A stretch of 64,000 nucleotides of DNA from Pseudomonas sp. R76 (lineage in GTDB: Bacteria; Pseudomonadota; Gammaproteobacteria; Pseudomonadales; Pseudomonadaceae): the NCBI RefSeq assembly GCF_009834565.1, contig NZ_CP019428.1:5952001-6016000 (forward strand), given 5' to 3'. The notes below the pieces were generated by a model, which saw only the letters and a list, made by a program, of their open reading frames with translations, ran no database searches and had not been told where the DNA came from. The translations under genes were made by a program, and so were the position numbers. Position 1 is the stretch's first letter. Each line of letters opens with the position of its first letter. Below are positions 20,810 through 30,235 of the stretch, in pieces.

Positions 20810-22074
20810 CAAGTGCGCACATGACCGTCGCCGAACACCACGTACTTCTCGCTGGTCAGGCCTTCCAGGCCAACCGGGCCGCGTGCGTGGAGCTTGTCGG
20901 TGGAAATACCGATTTCCGCCCCCAGGCCATACTCGAAGCCGTCGGCAAAGCGCGTCGAGGCGTTGACCATCACCGAAGCGGAATCCACTTCGTTGAGGAA
21001 ACGCCGGGCATCGCTGAAATGCTCGGAAACAATGGCATCGGTGTGCTTGGAGCCGTATTTATTGATGTGTTCGATGGCCTGGTCCAGGTCGTCGACGATG
21101 CGGATCGACAGGATCGGCGCCGTGTACTCGGTGTACCAGTCTTGTTCGGTGGCTTCGATCACGTCCGCGCCCAGCAGCGCACGGGTACGCTCACAACCAC
21201 GCAATTCCACACCCTTGTCACGGTAAATGGCAGCCAGCGGCGGCAGCACTCGATCGGCAATGCCGGCGTGCACCAACAGGGTTTCCATGGTGTTGCACGG
21301 CGCGTAGCGGTGGGTCTTGGCGTTGTCGGCGATGCGGATCGCCTTGTCGATGTCGGCGGCGACGTCGATGAACACGTGGCACACGCCATCCAGGTGCTTG
21401 ATCACCGGCACCTTGGCATCGCGGCTGACGCGCTCGATCAGGCTCTTGCCACCGCGCGGCACGATCACGTCGACGAACTCCGGCATGGTAATCAGCGCGC
21501 CAACGGCGGCGCGGTCGGTGGTTTCCACCACTTGCACCACTTCGGCCGGCAACTCGGCCACGGCCAGGCCTTGCTGAATGCAGGCGGCGATGGCGCGGTT
21601 GGAATTGATCGCCTCGGAGCCGCCACGCAGGATGGTGGCGTTACCCGACTTGAGGCACAGGCTCGCGGCGTCGATGGTTACGTTCGGACGCGACTCATAA
21701 ATGATGCCGATCACGCCCAGGGGCACGCGCATCTTGCCGACCTGGATGCCGGACGGCAGGTAGCGCATATCGCGGATTTCACCGATGGGGTCAGGCAGCT
21801 TGGCCACCTGACGCAGGCCTTCGATCATGTCGTCGATACGTGCCGGGGTCAGCGCCAGGCGGTCCAGCAGTGCCGGCTCCAGGCCATTGGCGCGGCCGCT
21901 GGCCAGGTCCAGTTCGTTGGCGGCAGCCAGCTCGGAGCGCGCAGCATCCAGAGCATCGGCGGCGGCCAGCAGGGCACGGTTCTTCTGCGCAGTGCTCGCA
22001 CGGGCGATCAACCGCGAGGCCTGACGGGCAGCGCGACCCAGGCGGGTCATGTAGTCAAGAACGGACTCAGTCAT
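20809..22074 (-). CDS. proA: gamma-glutamyl phosphate reductase
   Basis: Second step of proline synthesis, NADPH-dependent. 421 residues, the usual length, with an aldehyde-dehydrogenase fold and the catalytic cysteine in [28 protein letters not shown] and [20 protein letters not shown] segments are typical. It heads the minus-strand wall/NAD operon; the 173 bases between it and mpg would hold both divergent promoters, but I cannot name them. Confidence 0.96.
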   Translation of the reverse strand: MTESVLDYMTRLGRAARQASRLIARASTAQKNRALLAAADALDAARSELAAANELDLASGRANGLEPALLDRLALTPARIDDMIEGLRQVAKLPDPIGEIRDMRYLPSGIQVGKMRVPLGVIGIIYESRPNVTIDAASLCLKSGNATILRGGSEAINSNRAIAACIQQGLAVAELPAEVVQVVETTDRAAVGALITMPEFVDVIVPRGGKSLIERVSRDAKVPVIKHLDGVCHVFIDVAADIDKAIRIADNAKTHRYAPCNTMETLLVHAGIADRVLPPLAAIYRDKGVELRGCERTRALLGADVIEATEQDWYTEYTAPILSIRIVDDLDQAIEHINKYGSKHTDAIVSEHFSDARRFLNEVDSASVMVNASTRFADGFEYGLGAEIGISTDKLHARGPVGLEGLTSEKYVVFGDGHVRT

Positions 22075-22247
22075 GGTCAGGGAGTCTTGGCAAAGAGGAA
22101 AGCGGCAGATTATAGCTGCGACGCCGCCCGACTGACAGCGGTGAGGGGCGGATGGTCGAAATGAACTGTAAAAACTTGGGGTTCAGCGGTAATTAAGGTG
22201 GGAGTTGTTATTATTCCGTCACATTTAGCCGTATTAACCTTACCGCC

Positions 22248-22931
22248 ATGTCCAGTTTTGCCCCGCAACGCCCCGCCAGCGCCCTGCCCGACAGCTTCTT
22301 CGACCGTGACGCGCAAGTGCTCGCGCGCGAATTACTCGGCAAAGTCATACGCCATCGCGTCGGCGAAACCTGGCTTTCAGCACGAATTATTGAAACCGAA
22401 GCCTATTACGTGGCCGAAAAAGGCAGCCACGCCTCACTCGGCTACACAGAAAAACGTAAGGCTTTGTTTCTGGATGGCGGGCACATCTACATGTACTACG
22501 CCCGTGGCGGTGATTCGCTGAACTTCAGCGCCCACGGCCCGGGCAATGCCGTGCTGATCAAATCAGGCTATCCCTGGGTAGACGGCATGTCCGGCCCGGC
22601 GAGCCTGGCGCAGATGCTGCTGAACAACCCGGACGCCAACGGCCACCCTCGCCCCTCGCAGAAACTCTGCGCCGGTCAAACTTTGCTGTGCAAAGCCCTG
22701 GGACTGAAAGTGCCGATGTGGGATGCCAAGCGTTTTGATCAGGAGCAGCTCTACGTAGAGGACGTGGGCCAGACGCCGACACAGATAATCCAGACCACTC
22801 GCCTGGGCATTCCCAGCGGGCGCGATGAACATTTGATGTACCGCTTTGTGGATGCGGGCTATGCACCGCATTGCACCAGGAACCCGCTGCGCCGGGGCCA
22901 GGTCGAAGGCCGCGATTATTTTTTGATTTGA
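22248..22931 (+). CDS. mpg: DNA-3-methyladenine glycosylase (AAG/MPG type)
   Basis: 227 residues; base-excision enzyme for alkylated and deaminated purines. Family marks are RIIETEAYYVAEKGSHAS (with the catalytic glutamate), the tyrosine-rich GGHIYMYYARGGDSLNF and RGQVEGRDYF near the end. No clear promoter partner gene; it stands alone, divergent from proA. Confidence 0.94.
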   Translation: MSSFAPQRPASALPDSFFDRDAQVLARELLGKVIRHRVGETWLSARIIETEAYYVAEKGSHASLGYTEKRKALFLDGGHIYMYYARGGDSLNFSAHGPGNAVLIKSGYPWVDGMSGPASLAQMLLNNPDANGHPRPSQKLCAGQTLLCKALGLKVPMWDAKRFDQEQLYVEDVGQTPTQIIQTTRLGIPSGRDEHLMYRFVDAGYAPHCTRNPLRRGQVEGRDYFLI

Positions 22932-22971
22932 ATTGATTGAATGTTGAAACCCGCAGCACAGCAATTCCAAT

Positions 22972-23058
22972 GTGGGAGCTGGCTTGCCTGCGATAGCGGT
23001 GGCCCAGGCGACTCGATGTTCGTCTTGAGGCCGCCATCGCAGGCAAGCCAGCTCCCAC
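22972..23058. repeat. paired REP element (REPIN), GTGGGAGCTGGCTTG type
   Basis: Two inverted copies of a 20-base-plus motif beginning GTGGGAGCTGGCTTGCCTGC flank about 40 bases. The same doublet occurs at 48807-48893; the inner spacer differs. Confidence 0.9.
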
Positions 23059-23109
23059 AATTGATCTTCACTGTCTCAGGTTTCGCATTACAAATATGGA
23101 GTTGATTGT

Positions 23110-24426
23110 ATGGGCCAATGGCTCGATAGCATTACCGGCTGGCTGACCCTCAACCCAGAATGGCTGGCCGTGGCGGTGTTTATCGTCGCGTGCGTGGAAT
23201 GCCTGGCCATCGCCGGGCTGATCGTGCCGGGCACGGTGTTGCTGTTTGCCATTGCCGCACTGGCCGGCAGTGGCGCGCTTTCGTTGAGCGAAACCCTGCT
23301 GCTGGGCTTCCTCGGCGGCTTGCTCGGCGACGGGGTTTCCTACTACCTGGGCCGACATTTCCACCAGAACATCCGGCGCCTGCCCGGCTTGCGTCACCAC
23401 CCTGAATGGATGAACGGCGCTGAAACCTACTTCCATAAATACGGCATCGCCAGCCTGCTGGTAGGACGTTTCATCGGCCCACTGCGCCCGATGCTGCCGA
23501 TGGTGGCCGGCATGTGCGACATGCCGTTCCCACGCTTTGCCGCCGTCAGCATCGTCGCCGCCGCCGGTTGGTCGGTCGCGTATCTGTTGCCGGGCTGGGC
23601 GACCGGCGCCGCGTTCCGCCTGCCGTTGCCGGAAGGTTTCTGGCTGGAGGCCGGGATTGTCGCCGGGTGTATTGCCGTGCTGCTGGGGCTGAGCTTGAAC
23701 AGCAGCCTGCGTGGCCATCGTCGCGCCACGTTGTGGGTCGGTTGCGCCAGCCTGACCCTGTTGATCGCCCTGTTTATCGGCTACCCCCATCTCAATGACT
23801 TCGATCAGGGCTTGAGCGCGCTGGTGCAGGAACACCGCAGCCCATGGCTGGACGAGGTAATGGTGCGGATTACCCAGTTGGGTGAGTTCAGGAAGATGTT
23901 TATCGCCAGCGCGATTTTCACCGGTTTGCTGTTAGTGGCGCGGCAATGGCGCCACGCGGTGTTTGTCGGCGCCACCTTGGCCGGTTCGGCGGTGATCAAC
24001 ACCGCCACCAAGCTGTTTTTCGCCCGTGGCCGGCCAGAAATCCTGACCGACCCACTGACCAGTTTCAGCATGCCAAGCGGTCACGCCTCGGGCGCCTTTG
24101 CGTTTTTCCTGGCGCTGGCGGTGCTGGCCGGTCGTGGGCAACCCACGCGGCTGCGCCTGACCTGGCTGCTGCTGGGCTGCATTCCTGCCGCGTTTATCGC
24201 GCTGTCGCGGGTTTACCTCGGTGCGCACTGGCCGACAGACATCCTGGCCGGCACGCTGCTGGCAATGACAGTGTGTGCGTTCAGCCTGGCCATCAGTCAG
24301 TACCGCAGCCCGCTGCCGCCGCTGCCACAAAAAATCTGGTGGTGGATGCTGCCGATCGTGCTCGCCGTGCTCGGTTTCATCGCGCTCACCGGCACTTCCC
24401 ACGCGATGCTGCGCTACGCCTATTGA
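23110..24426 (+). CDS. fused DedA-family / PAP2 phosphatase membrane protein
   Basis: 438 residues in two parts. Residues about 1-200 are a DedA/VTT domain (LIVPGTVLLFAIAALAGSG; VGRFIGPLRPMLPMVAGM). Residues about 210-438 are a PAP2 lipid phosphatase with all three motifs: KLFFARGRP (C1), MPSGHA (C2) and SRVYLGAHWPTD (C3). A combined transporter-plus-phosphatase could flip and dephosphorylate undecaprenyl pyrophosphate or phosphatidyl lipids; that is inference. The last seven bases overlap the convergent Lon-domain gene. Confidence 0.9.
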   Translation: MGQWLDSITGWLTLNPEWLAVAVFIVACVECLAIAGLIVPGTVLLFAIAALAGSGALSLSETLLLGFLGGLLGDGVSYYLGRHFHQNIRRLPGLRHHPEWMNGAETYFHKYGIASLLVGRFIGPLRPMLPMVAGMCDMPFPRFAAVSIVAAAGWSVAYLLPGWATGAAFRLPLPEGFWLEAGIVAGCIAVLLGLSLNSSLRGHRRATLWVGCASLTLLIALFIGYPHLNDFDQGLSALVQEHRSPWLDEVMVRITQLGEFRKMFIASAIFTGLLLVARQWRHAVFVGATLAGSAVINTATKLFFARGRPEILTDPLTSFSMPSGHASGAFAFFLALAVLAGRGQPTRLRLTWLLLGCIPAAFIALSRVYLGAHWPTDILAGTLLAMTVCAFSLAISQYRSPLPPLPQKIWWWMLPIVLAVLGFIALTGTSHAMLRYAY

Positions 24427-25013
24427 GTGAAGAGTTCGCCCTGCAATTCGTCGAGCAACATCTGGATCGCATCCAGACGTTGCTGCGGGTCGTCGAGTTG
24501 CAGCAGGTCGATCTTGTCGGCCTCGGTGAACGGCAACAGATACGCCAACTGATTGCCCAGGGCTTGCTGGCCATCAGCGTGGGTGCCCATGTCGAGCGAG
24601 GCGACCATCGGGTGTTCGGCCAAGGCCTGAAGCAACGCCAGCAGGTCGGCGTCCTCTTCTTCCAGCGGTTGGTCCGGCAGTTCTTCAAGCCACTGCACCT
24701 CGGCGACCAGCAACTGGTCCTTCTGCACGCCAGCATCAAGCACACGAAAGCGCCGCCCGCCCTCGACACGAATCCCCAGCAGGCCGTTGTCCTGCTGCTT
24801 GAAGTCGCGAATCAGCGCTTCGCAGCCGATCAGCGCATAGCCCTGCGTGGCCATGCCCACTTCCCTGCCGCCGAGGGTGCACACCACACCGAAACTTTCG
24901 CCCTTTTTCATGCAGCGGCTGATCATGTCCAGGTAGCGCGCCTCGAACAGTTGCAAATCGAGGGTGCAGCCAGGGAACAACACGGTATTGAGCGGGAACA
25001 GCGCCAGACTCAT
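24420..25013 (-). CDS. Lon N-terminal (substrate-binding) domain protein
   Basis: 197 residues matching only the N-terminal LON_substr_bdg domain (SLALFPLNTVLFPGCTLDLQLFEARY), with no ATPase or protease. Such stand-alone proteins are common in pseudomonads and their role is unsettled. It ends seven bases inside the PAP2 gene, tail to tail, and starts about 20 bases downstream of lrgB, so may be cotranscribed with lrgAB. Confidence 0.9.
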   Translation of the reverse strand: MSLALFPLNTVLFPGCTLDLQLFEARYLDMISRCMKKGESFGVVCTLGGREVGMATQGYALIGCEALIRDFKQQDNGLLGIRVEGGRRFRVLDAGVQKDQLLVAEVQWLEELPDQPLEEEDADLLALLQALAEHPMVASLDMGTHADGQQALGNQLAYLLPFTEADKIDLLQLDDPQQRLDAIQMLLDELQGELFTQ

Positions 25014-25034
25014 AAAGGTTTCCTTAAACCCGAT

Positions 25035-25751
25035 TTAAACAATCACCGACACGGCCAGCGGCAGGAACACCGCCGTGGCCACGCCCATCAGACTCATGGC
25101 CAGCGCCGCAAAGGCGCCGCACTCTTCGCTTTCCTGCAGGGCCACCGAGGTGCCGACGGCGTGGGCGGTCATGCCCAAGGCCATGCCGCGCGCCTCGGGG
25201 CTGTGCACACCCAGGCGCGACAGGTACGCCGGGCCGATCATCGCGCCAATCACCCCGGTGATCAGCACAAACACCGCCGCCAATGCGGCCACGCCGCCGA
25301 TCTGCTCGGCCACCAGCATCGCGATCGGCGAGGTTACCGACTTGGGCGCCATGGTCATCAGCATCATGTGTTCGGCGCCGAACCACCAGCCCAACAGCAC
25401 GCACAGGCCGGTAGCCAGCACGCCGCCTATCACCAGCGTAGTAAAAATCGGCCAGAACAATTGGCGAATCCGCCGCAAGTTCAAGAACAGCGGCACCGCC
25501 AGCGCCACGGTCGCAGGGCCGAGCAGAATACTCATGATCTCGGTGCTCTTGCGGTACTCGACGTAGGTCAGGCCGCAACTGAGCAATACGCCGATCACCA
25601 GCAGCATGGACACCAGCACCGGCTGCAGGAAGATCCAGCGGGTTTTCTCGAACGCCGCCAGCACCAGTTGATAAGCACCCAGGGTGATACCGATACCAAA
25701 TAGTGGGTGATGAATGACAGCCGTCCAGGCGCCCTGCCAGTCGAAGATCAT
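25035..25751 (-). CDS. lrgB: LrgB/CidB family membrane protein
   Basis: 238 residues, about seven membrane segments; PLFGIGITLGAYQL at the N-terminus and GLTYVEYRKSTEIMSILLGPATVALA, PKSVTSPIAM and GARG-like HSPEARGMALGMTAHAVGTS are conserved in the family. Forms a pair with the LrgA-like gene upstream, overlapping ATGA. Proposed roles are holin-like export control or pyruvate transport; the sequence does not decide. Confidence 0.9.
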   Translation of the reverse strand: MIFDWQGAWTAVIHHPLFGIGITLGAYQLVLAAFEKTRWIFLQPVLVSMLLVIGVLLSCGLTYVEYRKSTEIMSILLGPATVALAVPLFLNLRRIRQLFWPIFTTLVIGGVLATGLCVLLGWWFGAEHMMLMTMAPKSVTSPIAMLVAEQIGGVAALAAVFVLITGVIGAMIGPAYLSRLGVHSPEARGMALGMTAHAVGTSVALQESEECGAFAALAMSLMGVATAVFLPLAVSVIV

Positions 25752-26101
25752 TGATCCTTCTCCTTGCGCTTGACCATCTGCTGCATCAGCACGCCGACAA
25801 AGCCCATGGCAATCACCAGCGACAACACCAGCGCGCCGACAATGGCCCAGAAGTCAGCGGCGATATCTTTGGCGTATACCATCACGCCTACGGCGGGCGG
25901 CACCAGCAGCAGCGGCAAATAGCGCAACAGGCTGCTGGCGGCCAGGCTCAGGGGTTCGCCGACTTCGCCACGCCAGATCAGAAAGCCGAGCATCAGCAGC
26001 AAGCCAATGATCGGCCCCGGCAGCACCGGCAACAGCAAATGGTTGATCGCGGTGCCGATCAACTGAAACAGCACCAGCCATGTCAGGCCACGTAACAGCA
26101 T
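25748..26101 (-). CDS. LrgA/CidA family holin-like protein
   Basis: 117 residues, four membrane segments; PVLPGPIIGLLLMLGFLIW is the family core, followed by LPLLLVPPAVGVM. It precedes and overlaps lrgB by four bases, so both are translated from one transcript. No LytTR-type regulator is adjacent. Confidence 0.9.
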   Translation of the reverse strand: MLLRGLTWLVLFQLIGTAINHLLLPVLPGPIIGLLLMLGFLIWRGEVGEPLSLAASSLLRYLPLLLVPPAVGVMVYAKDIAADFWAIVGALVLSLVIAMGFVGVLMQQMVKRKEKDQ

Positions 26102-26260
26102 CCGTTCTCCCCCCTAAAAGACTCGCCCGCATTATAAGCACGCCGGCTCTATGCTCCGGCATTCGCCAAAAGCATGGTGGGTTGACCGACTGGGTTGCCC
26201 ATGATGATCTAACATGGATTTCGCATACCTATAAAAACCGATGAACCAAGGAGAGTCGTA

Positions 26261-26716
26261 ATGCCCTATGTACCTGTAGCGCAGCTCAAAGATTATGTCG
26301 GCAAGGAACTGGGACGTTCCGAATGGCTCACCATCGACCAGGCACGTATCAACCTGTTCGCAGAAGCCACTGGCGATCATCAGTTCATCCACGTCGACCC
26401 GGTCAAGGCCGCCCAGACGCCGTTCGGCAGCACCATCGCGCACGGTTTCCTGTCGCTGTCGTTGATGCCCAAGCTGATGGAAGACATCCTGATCATGCCC
26501 GAGGGGCTGAAGATGGCCGTCAACTACGGCCTGGACAGCGTGCGTTTTATCCAGCCGGTGAAGGTCGACTCCAAGGTGCGCCTGAACGTGACCCTGACCG
26601 ACGTCACCGAGAAAAAACCTGGCCAATGGCTATTTAAGGCCACCGCCACCCTGGAAATCGAAGGCCAGGAAAAACCTGCGTACATCGCCGAGTCGTTGTC
26701 ACTCTGCTTCGTGTAA
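26261..26716 (+). CDS. MaoC-like (R)-specific enoyl-CoA hydratase
   Basis: 151 residues with a hot-dog fold. The hydratase-2 motif is clear: EATGDHQFIHVDP (catalytic D and H) and TIAHGFLSLSL. Likely hydrates trans-2-enoyl-CoA in fatty-acid or polyester metabolism; substrate not shown. AAGGAGAG stands before the ATG. Divergent from lrgA. Confidence 0.9.
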   Translation: MPYVPVAQLKDYVGKELGRSEWLTIDQARINLFAEATGDHQFIHVDPVKAAQTPFGSTIAHGFLSLSLMPKLMEDILIMPEGLKMAVNYGLDSVRFIQPVKVDSKVRLNVTLTDVTEKKPGQWLFKATATLEIEGQEKPAYIAESLSLCFV

Positions 26717-26821
26717 GGCCTCGCCTGTGGTGAGGTGATAAACCTTGCCACAGTGTATGTAAATTTATGTATGAATCCTGCGGCTGCGGCATACTCGGCG
26801 CTCAATTATCCGGATCCCGCT

Positions 26822-28540
26822 ATGCGCCCACTCGCTCCCCTTGCCCTTGCCCTGTTGCTCACCGCTTGCGGAGACGGCGAATCGCTGTTGCCGCCCGATG
26901 CGCGCCTGCCCGACGGCGGCCGCTACCGGGGCGATGTGGTCAATGGCTTGCTGCAAGGCCAGGGCCGGGTGGACTACCCCAACGGCAGTTGGTACGCCGG
27001 CCAGTTCGACAAAGGCCAGTGGCACGGCCAGGGCGAATGGCATGGCAGCAACGGCGAGGTCTATAAAGGCCAGTTCAAGCAAGGCCTGTTCGACGGCCAG
27101 GGCAGCCTGACCACGGCGGGTAGCAGCTACGTCGGCGGTTTCAAGAACGGCCGACGCAATGGCGAAGGCACCCTCAAAGAGGGGCAGATGACCTATCGCG
27201 GCGAATTCAAGGACGACCAGTATTCCGGCCTCGGCCGCCTGGAGCTGGCCGACGGCAGCCAGTATCAGGGCCAGTTTGCCCACGGCAAGCCGAATGGCGA
27301 AGGCCAACGCAACGACGACAGTGGCAACCAGTTCAGCGGCCACTTTGTCGATGGCCAGCTCGAAGGCAATGGCACGTTCAACAGCGCCGACGGCGACATC
27401 TATGTCGGCCAGTTCAAACAGAACCAGCTCAACGGCAAGGGCCGCTATGAAAACGCCGACGGCGACGTGTGGATCGGCCAGTTCAAGGAAGGCGCGCTCA
27501 GCGGCAAGGGCGAGCTGATCGGCGTCGATGGCAGCCACTATGTCGGCTACTTCAGCGACTGGCGCTTTACCGGCGAGGGCCGCCTGAACCTCACCGATGG
27601 CAGCTTCTATATCGGCGGTTTCGACAGCGACAGCTACCAAGGCAAAGGCACGCTGGTGCTCACCGACGGCACCGTCCAGGCCGGCACCTGGGTCAACGGT
27701 ATGCGCGTGCGCGATGCCGACGGCAAGTTGTTGCCCGACCCATTGGAAATCGGCGTACTGGCCCAGGGCCGCTTGCTCGATGCCGCGCTCGCCGCCGTGC
27801 CGCCCTCGACGCCCGCCGTGGAGCTGTACAGCCTGGCCGTGGCGGGGGATGGCAAGCAAAGCGTGTTCCTGCGTGAAGCCGATTATGTGAGCAACATGCT
27901 TGCCACCCGTTTCGGCGCGCGCGGGCAGATCCGCCTGGTCAACCACCGCGACCATATCGCCGACCGCCCGCTGGCCACCCGCGAAAGCCTGCGCCGCGCG
28001 GTGCAAACCCTGGCTGAGCGCACCGGCCCGGAAGATCTGGTGTTTATCTACATGACCAGCCACGGCACCCACGAACATGAACTGGTGCTCGACCAACCGC
28101 GCATGGAGCTGGCCGACCTGCCCGCCGACGAACTGGCCGCCGTGCTCGCGCCGCTGAAAAACCGCGACAAGATCATCGTGATTTCCGCCTGTTATTCCGG
28201 CGGGTTTATCCCGGCGCTGAAAGATGAGCGCACCCTGATCATGACTGCCTCGCGCGCTGATCGCGTGTCTTTCGGCTGTTCCGAGGAAGCGGACTTCACC
28301 TACTTCGGCGATGCCCTTTTCGCACAGGCCTTCAACCAGACCGACGATTTACTGCAGGCCTTCAAACTGGCACAACTCCATGTGGCCGAGCGCGAACAGG
28401 CGGACAATTTCGAAGCCTCCGAACCGCAGATCTGGGCCCCCAAAGGTGTGATCGCCCATTGGCAATTATTACGCAAGCAGCAGGCACGAAAGGCGCTCGA
28501 AAGCGTCTCAATGAATAGCAAGGAAGCCAAAGGCAACTAA
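26822..28540 (+). CDS. MORN-repeat lipoprotein with C13-type cysteine peptidase domain
   Basis: 572 residues. A lipoprotein signal (MRPLAPLALALLLTACGDG, cysteine about 16) is followed by eleven complete MORN repeats of 22-23 residues (pattern YxGxFxxGxxxGxGxxxxxDG, about 35-290). Then comes a caspase-like C13 domain: VFIYMTSHGTHEHE with H414 and VISACYSGGF with C457 form the expected His-Cys dyad. The start is the ATG at 26822, since the earlier in-frame codons would bury the signal peptide. Probably a periplasmic, membrane-bound protease with a repeat-based binding arm; substrate unknown. Stands between the MaoC-like gene and an oxidoreductase gene. Confidence 0.88.
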   Translation: MRPLAPLALALLLTACGDGESLLPPDARLPDGGRYRGDVVNGLLQGQGRVDYPNGSWYAGQFDKGQWHGQGEWHGSNGEVYKGQFKQGLFDGQGSLTTAGSSYVGGFKNGRRNGEGTLKEGQMTYRGEFKDDQYSGLGRLELADGSQYQGQFAHGKPNGEGQRNDDSGNQFSGHFVDGQLEGNGTFNSADGDIYVGQFKQNQLNGKGRYENADGDVWIGQFKEGALSGKGELIGVDGSHYVGYFSDWRFTGEGRLNLTDGSFYIGGFDSDSYQGKGTLVLTDGTVQAGTWVNGMRVRDADGKLLPDPLEIGVLAQGRLLDAALAAVPPSTPAVELYSLAVAGDGKQSVFLREADYVSNMLATRFGARGQIRLVNHRDHIADRPLATRESLRRAVQTLAERTGPEDLVFIYMTSHGTHEHELVLDQPRMELADLPADELAAVLAPLKNRDKIIVISACYSGGFIPALKDERTLIMTASRADRVSFGCSEEADFTYFGDALFAQAFNQTDDLLQAFKLAQLHVAEREQADNFEASEPQIWAPKGVIAHWQLLRKQQARKALESVSMNSKEAKGN

Positions 28541-28569
28541 GCTGTAACGTGTAACAAGGGGGAAACACC

Positions 28570-29211
28570 ATGTACCTGACACCTCAACATATCCTGCTCG
28601 CCGGCGCCTCGGGCCTGACCGGCGAACACCTGCTCGACCGCCTGCTCAACGAACCCACCGTGACCCGCGTACTGGCGCCGAGCCGCAAGCCGCTGGCCGA
28701 ACACCCGCACCTGGAAAACCCGGTGGGCGACCCGCCGGCGCTGTTGCCGCACTTGAGCGGCCAGGTCGATATCGCCTTCTGCTGCCTGGGCACCACCATC
28801 AAGCAGGCCGGTTCCGAAGCAGCCTTCCGCGCGGTCGACCTGGACATGGTCGTGGCCTTCGCCAAGCGTGCACGGGAAATGGGCGCGCGGCACCTGATCG
28901 TGATCAGTGCGATTGGCGCCGACCCGAAATCCTCGATCTTCTACAACCGGGTCAAAGGCGAAATGGAACTGGCGCTCAAAGCCCAGGACTGGCCGCAACT
29001 GACCATCGTGCGGCCTTCGCTGCTGCTGGGGGAACGCTTGGAGCCACGCCTGGCCGAGCAACTGGCCGGGCCGTTGTCGCGGTTGATTCCGGGCAAGTAC
29101 CGCGGCATTGAAGTCTGCGAACTGGCCCGCGCCATGTGGCGCCTGGCGCTGGAAGAGCAGGATGGGGTGCGGGTTGTGGAGTCGGATGAGTTGCGTAAGC
29201 TCGGCAAATGA
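28570..29211 (+). CDS. NAD(P)-binding atypical short-chain reductase
   Basis: 213 residues with a Rossmann fold: [19 protein letters not shown] at the N-terminus, [16 protein letters not shown], then [23 protein letters not shown] and [12 protein letters not shown]. This is the NmrA/oxidoreductase-like HTATIP2 type. Role unknown. GGGG-rich ribosome site before the ATG; 29 bases after the MORN gene, so may share its transcript. Its stop overlaps the first bases of a repeat. Confidence 0.85.
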   Translation: MYLTPQHILLAGASGLTGEHLLDRLLNEPTVTRVLAPSRKPLAEHPHLENPVGDPPALLPHLSGQVDIAFCCLGTTIKQAGSEAAFRAVDLDMVVAFAKRAREMGARHLIVISAIGADPKSSIFYNRVKGEMELALKAQDWPQLTIVRPSLLLGERLEPRLAEQLAGPLSRLIPGKYRGIEVCELARAMWRLALEEQDGVRVVESDELRKLGK

Positions 29212-29323
29212 TCGTTCCCACGCTCTGCGTGGTAATGCCGCCTGGGACGCTCCGCGTCCGCTCTTGAAGGTCGTGACGCAGAGCGTCACAGGATTCACTC
29301 CCACGCAGAGCGTGGGAGTGATC
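29210..29323. repeat. long palindromic repeat, GATCGTTCCCACGC family
   Basis: Outer arms GATCGTTCCCACGCTCTGCG (start) and CGCAGAGCGTGGGAGTGATC (end) are inverted with few changes; inner arms GGGACGCTCCGCGTC and GACGCAGAGCGTCAC form a second pair. Same architecture as 44336-44469. Confidence 0.8.
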
Positions 29324-29328
29324 TGGGG

Positions 29329-29613
29329 TTAAAGCCCGCCTGTTGCGTTAAACCCCACCCCCAACACCGTCAACACCGACAGCGGCAACAGCAGCGTGTC
29401 GAGCAACGCACTGGCCGGCAGGTCGACATGCGGATAACTCGGCGCCTCAGCGCCAAACCGATCCTTGGCGCAGCAGCCGCCGTTAATCGCATACAAATCC
29501 AGGCGCGTGCCGGCATACACCACCGGCGCGCCAGGTTGCGCGGCATCCAGGGTGCGCGCGGTGGCGCAGCCGGTCAGTTGCAGCGCCAACAGCACCAGCA
29601 GGGCCTTATTCAT
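29329..29613 (-). CDS. YceK/YidQ family lipoprotein
   Basis: 94 residues: lipoprotein signal ([16 protein letters not shown], cysteine about 16), then [16 protein letters not shown] and [14 protein letters not shown], as in the YceK/YidQ family of small outer-membrane lipoproteins. Function unknown. Its first eight bases overlap the end of ubiX, so it is probably translated from the mpl-ubiX transcript. Confidence 0.85.
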   Translation of the reverse strand: MNKALLVLLALQLTGCATARTLDAAQPGAPVVYAGTRLDLYAINGGCCAKDRFGAEAPSYPHVDLPASALLDTLLLPLSVLTVLGVGFNATGGL

Positions 29614-30235
29614 CGCTGCTCAAATGGTGCTCGCCCCAACGCGGCAGCATGTCCTGAGGAATGTTCAGCAGGTTGAGAATTCGCGCCACCACAAAATCCA
29701 CCAGGTCATCGATGGTCTGCGGCTGGTGATAAAAACCGGGTGACGCCGGCAAGATGGTCACGCCCATGTTCGACAACTTGAGCATGTGCTCCAGGTGAAT
29801 ACTCGAATAAGGCGCCTCGCGTGGCACCAGAATCAACTGGCGACGCTCCTTCAAGGTCACGTCTGCCGCGCGTTCGATCAGGTTGTTGCACGCGCCTGTC
29901 GCAATCGCCGACAAGGTGCCGGTGGAACACGGCACCACCACCATCGCCGCCGGCGCGCCGGAGCCGGAAGCCACGGGCGACATCCAGTCCTCTTTGCCGT
30001 AAACCTTGATCTGCCCCGCCGCCGCACCGGTGTATTCGGTGAGGAAGGCCTGCATCATCTGCACCTTGGGCGGTAGCGCGACGTCAGTCTCGGTAGCCAG
30101 CACCAGTTGCGCGGCCTTGGAGATCAAAAAGTGCACCTCACGGTCTTCACGCACCAGGCAATCGAGCAAGCGCAGGCCATACGGCGCGCCGGAAGCGCCG
30201 GTCATCGCCAGGGTGACGCGTTCCGGCCCACTCAT
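29606..30235 (-). CDS. ubiX: flavin prenyltransferase UbiX
   Basis: 209 residues; makes the prenylated FMN cofactor used by UbiD in ubiquinone synthesis. Marks: [57 protein letters not shown] and [13 protein letters not shown]. The start overlaps the end of mpl by four bases (ATGA). Confidence 0.96.
   Translation of the reverse strand: MSGPERVTLAMTGASGAPYGLRLLDCLVREDREVHFLISKAAQLVLATETDVALPPKVQMMQAFLTEYTGAAAGQIKVYGKEDWMSPVASGSGAPAAMVVVPCSTGTLSAIATGACNNLIERAADVTLKERRQLILVPREAPYSSIHLEHMLKLSNMGVTILPASPGFYHQPQTIDDLVDFVVARILNLLNIPQDMLPRWGEHHLSSDE

Noticed and set aside
20821..22164. A 447-codon open frame antisense to proA
   Set aside because: Shadow of proA; no domain and no ribosome binding site.
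24420..25703. Long plus-strand frame through the Lon-domain and lrgB genes
   Set aside because: Q/H/R-rich shadow translation over two clear minus-strand genes.
26765..28096. 443-codon frame antisense to the MORN-C13 gene
   Set aside because: Its apparent repeats are only the complement of the MORN repeats.
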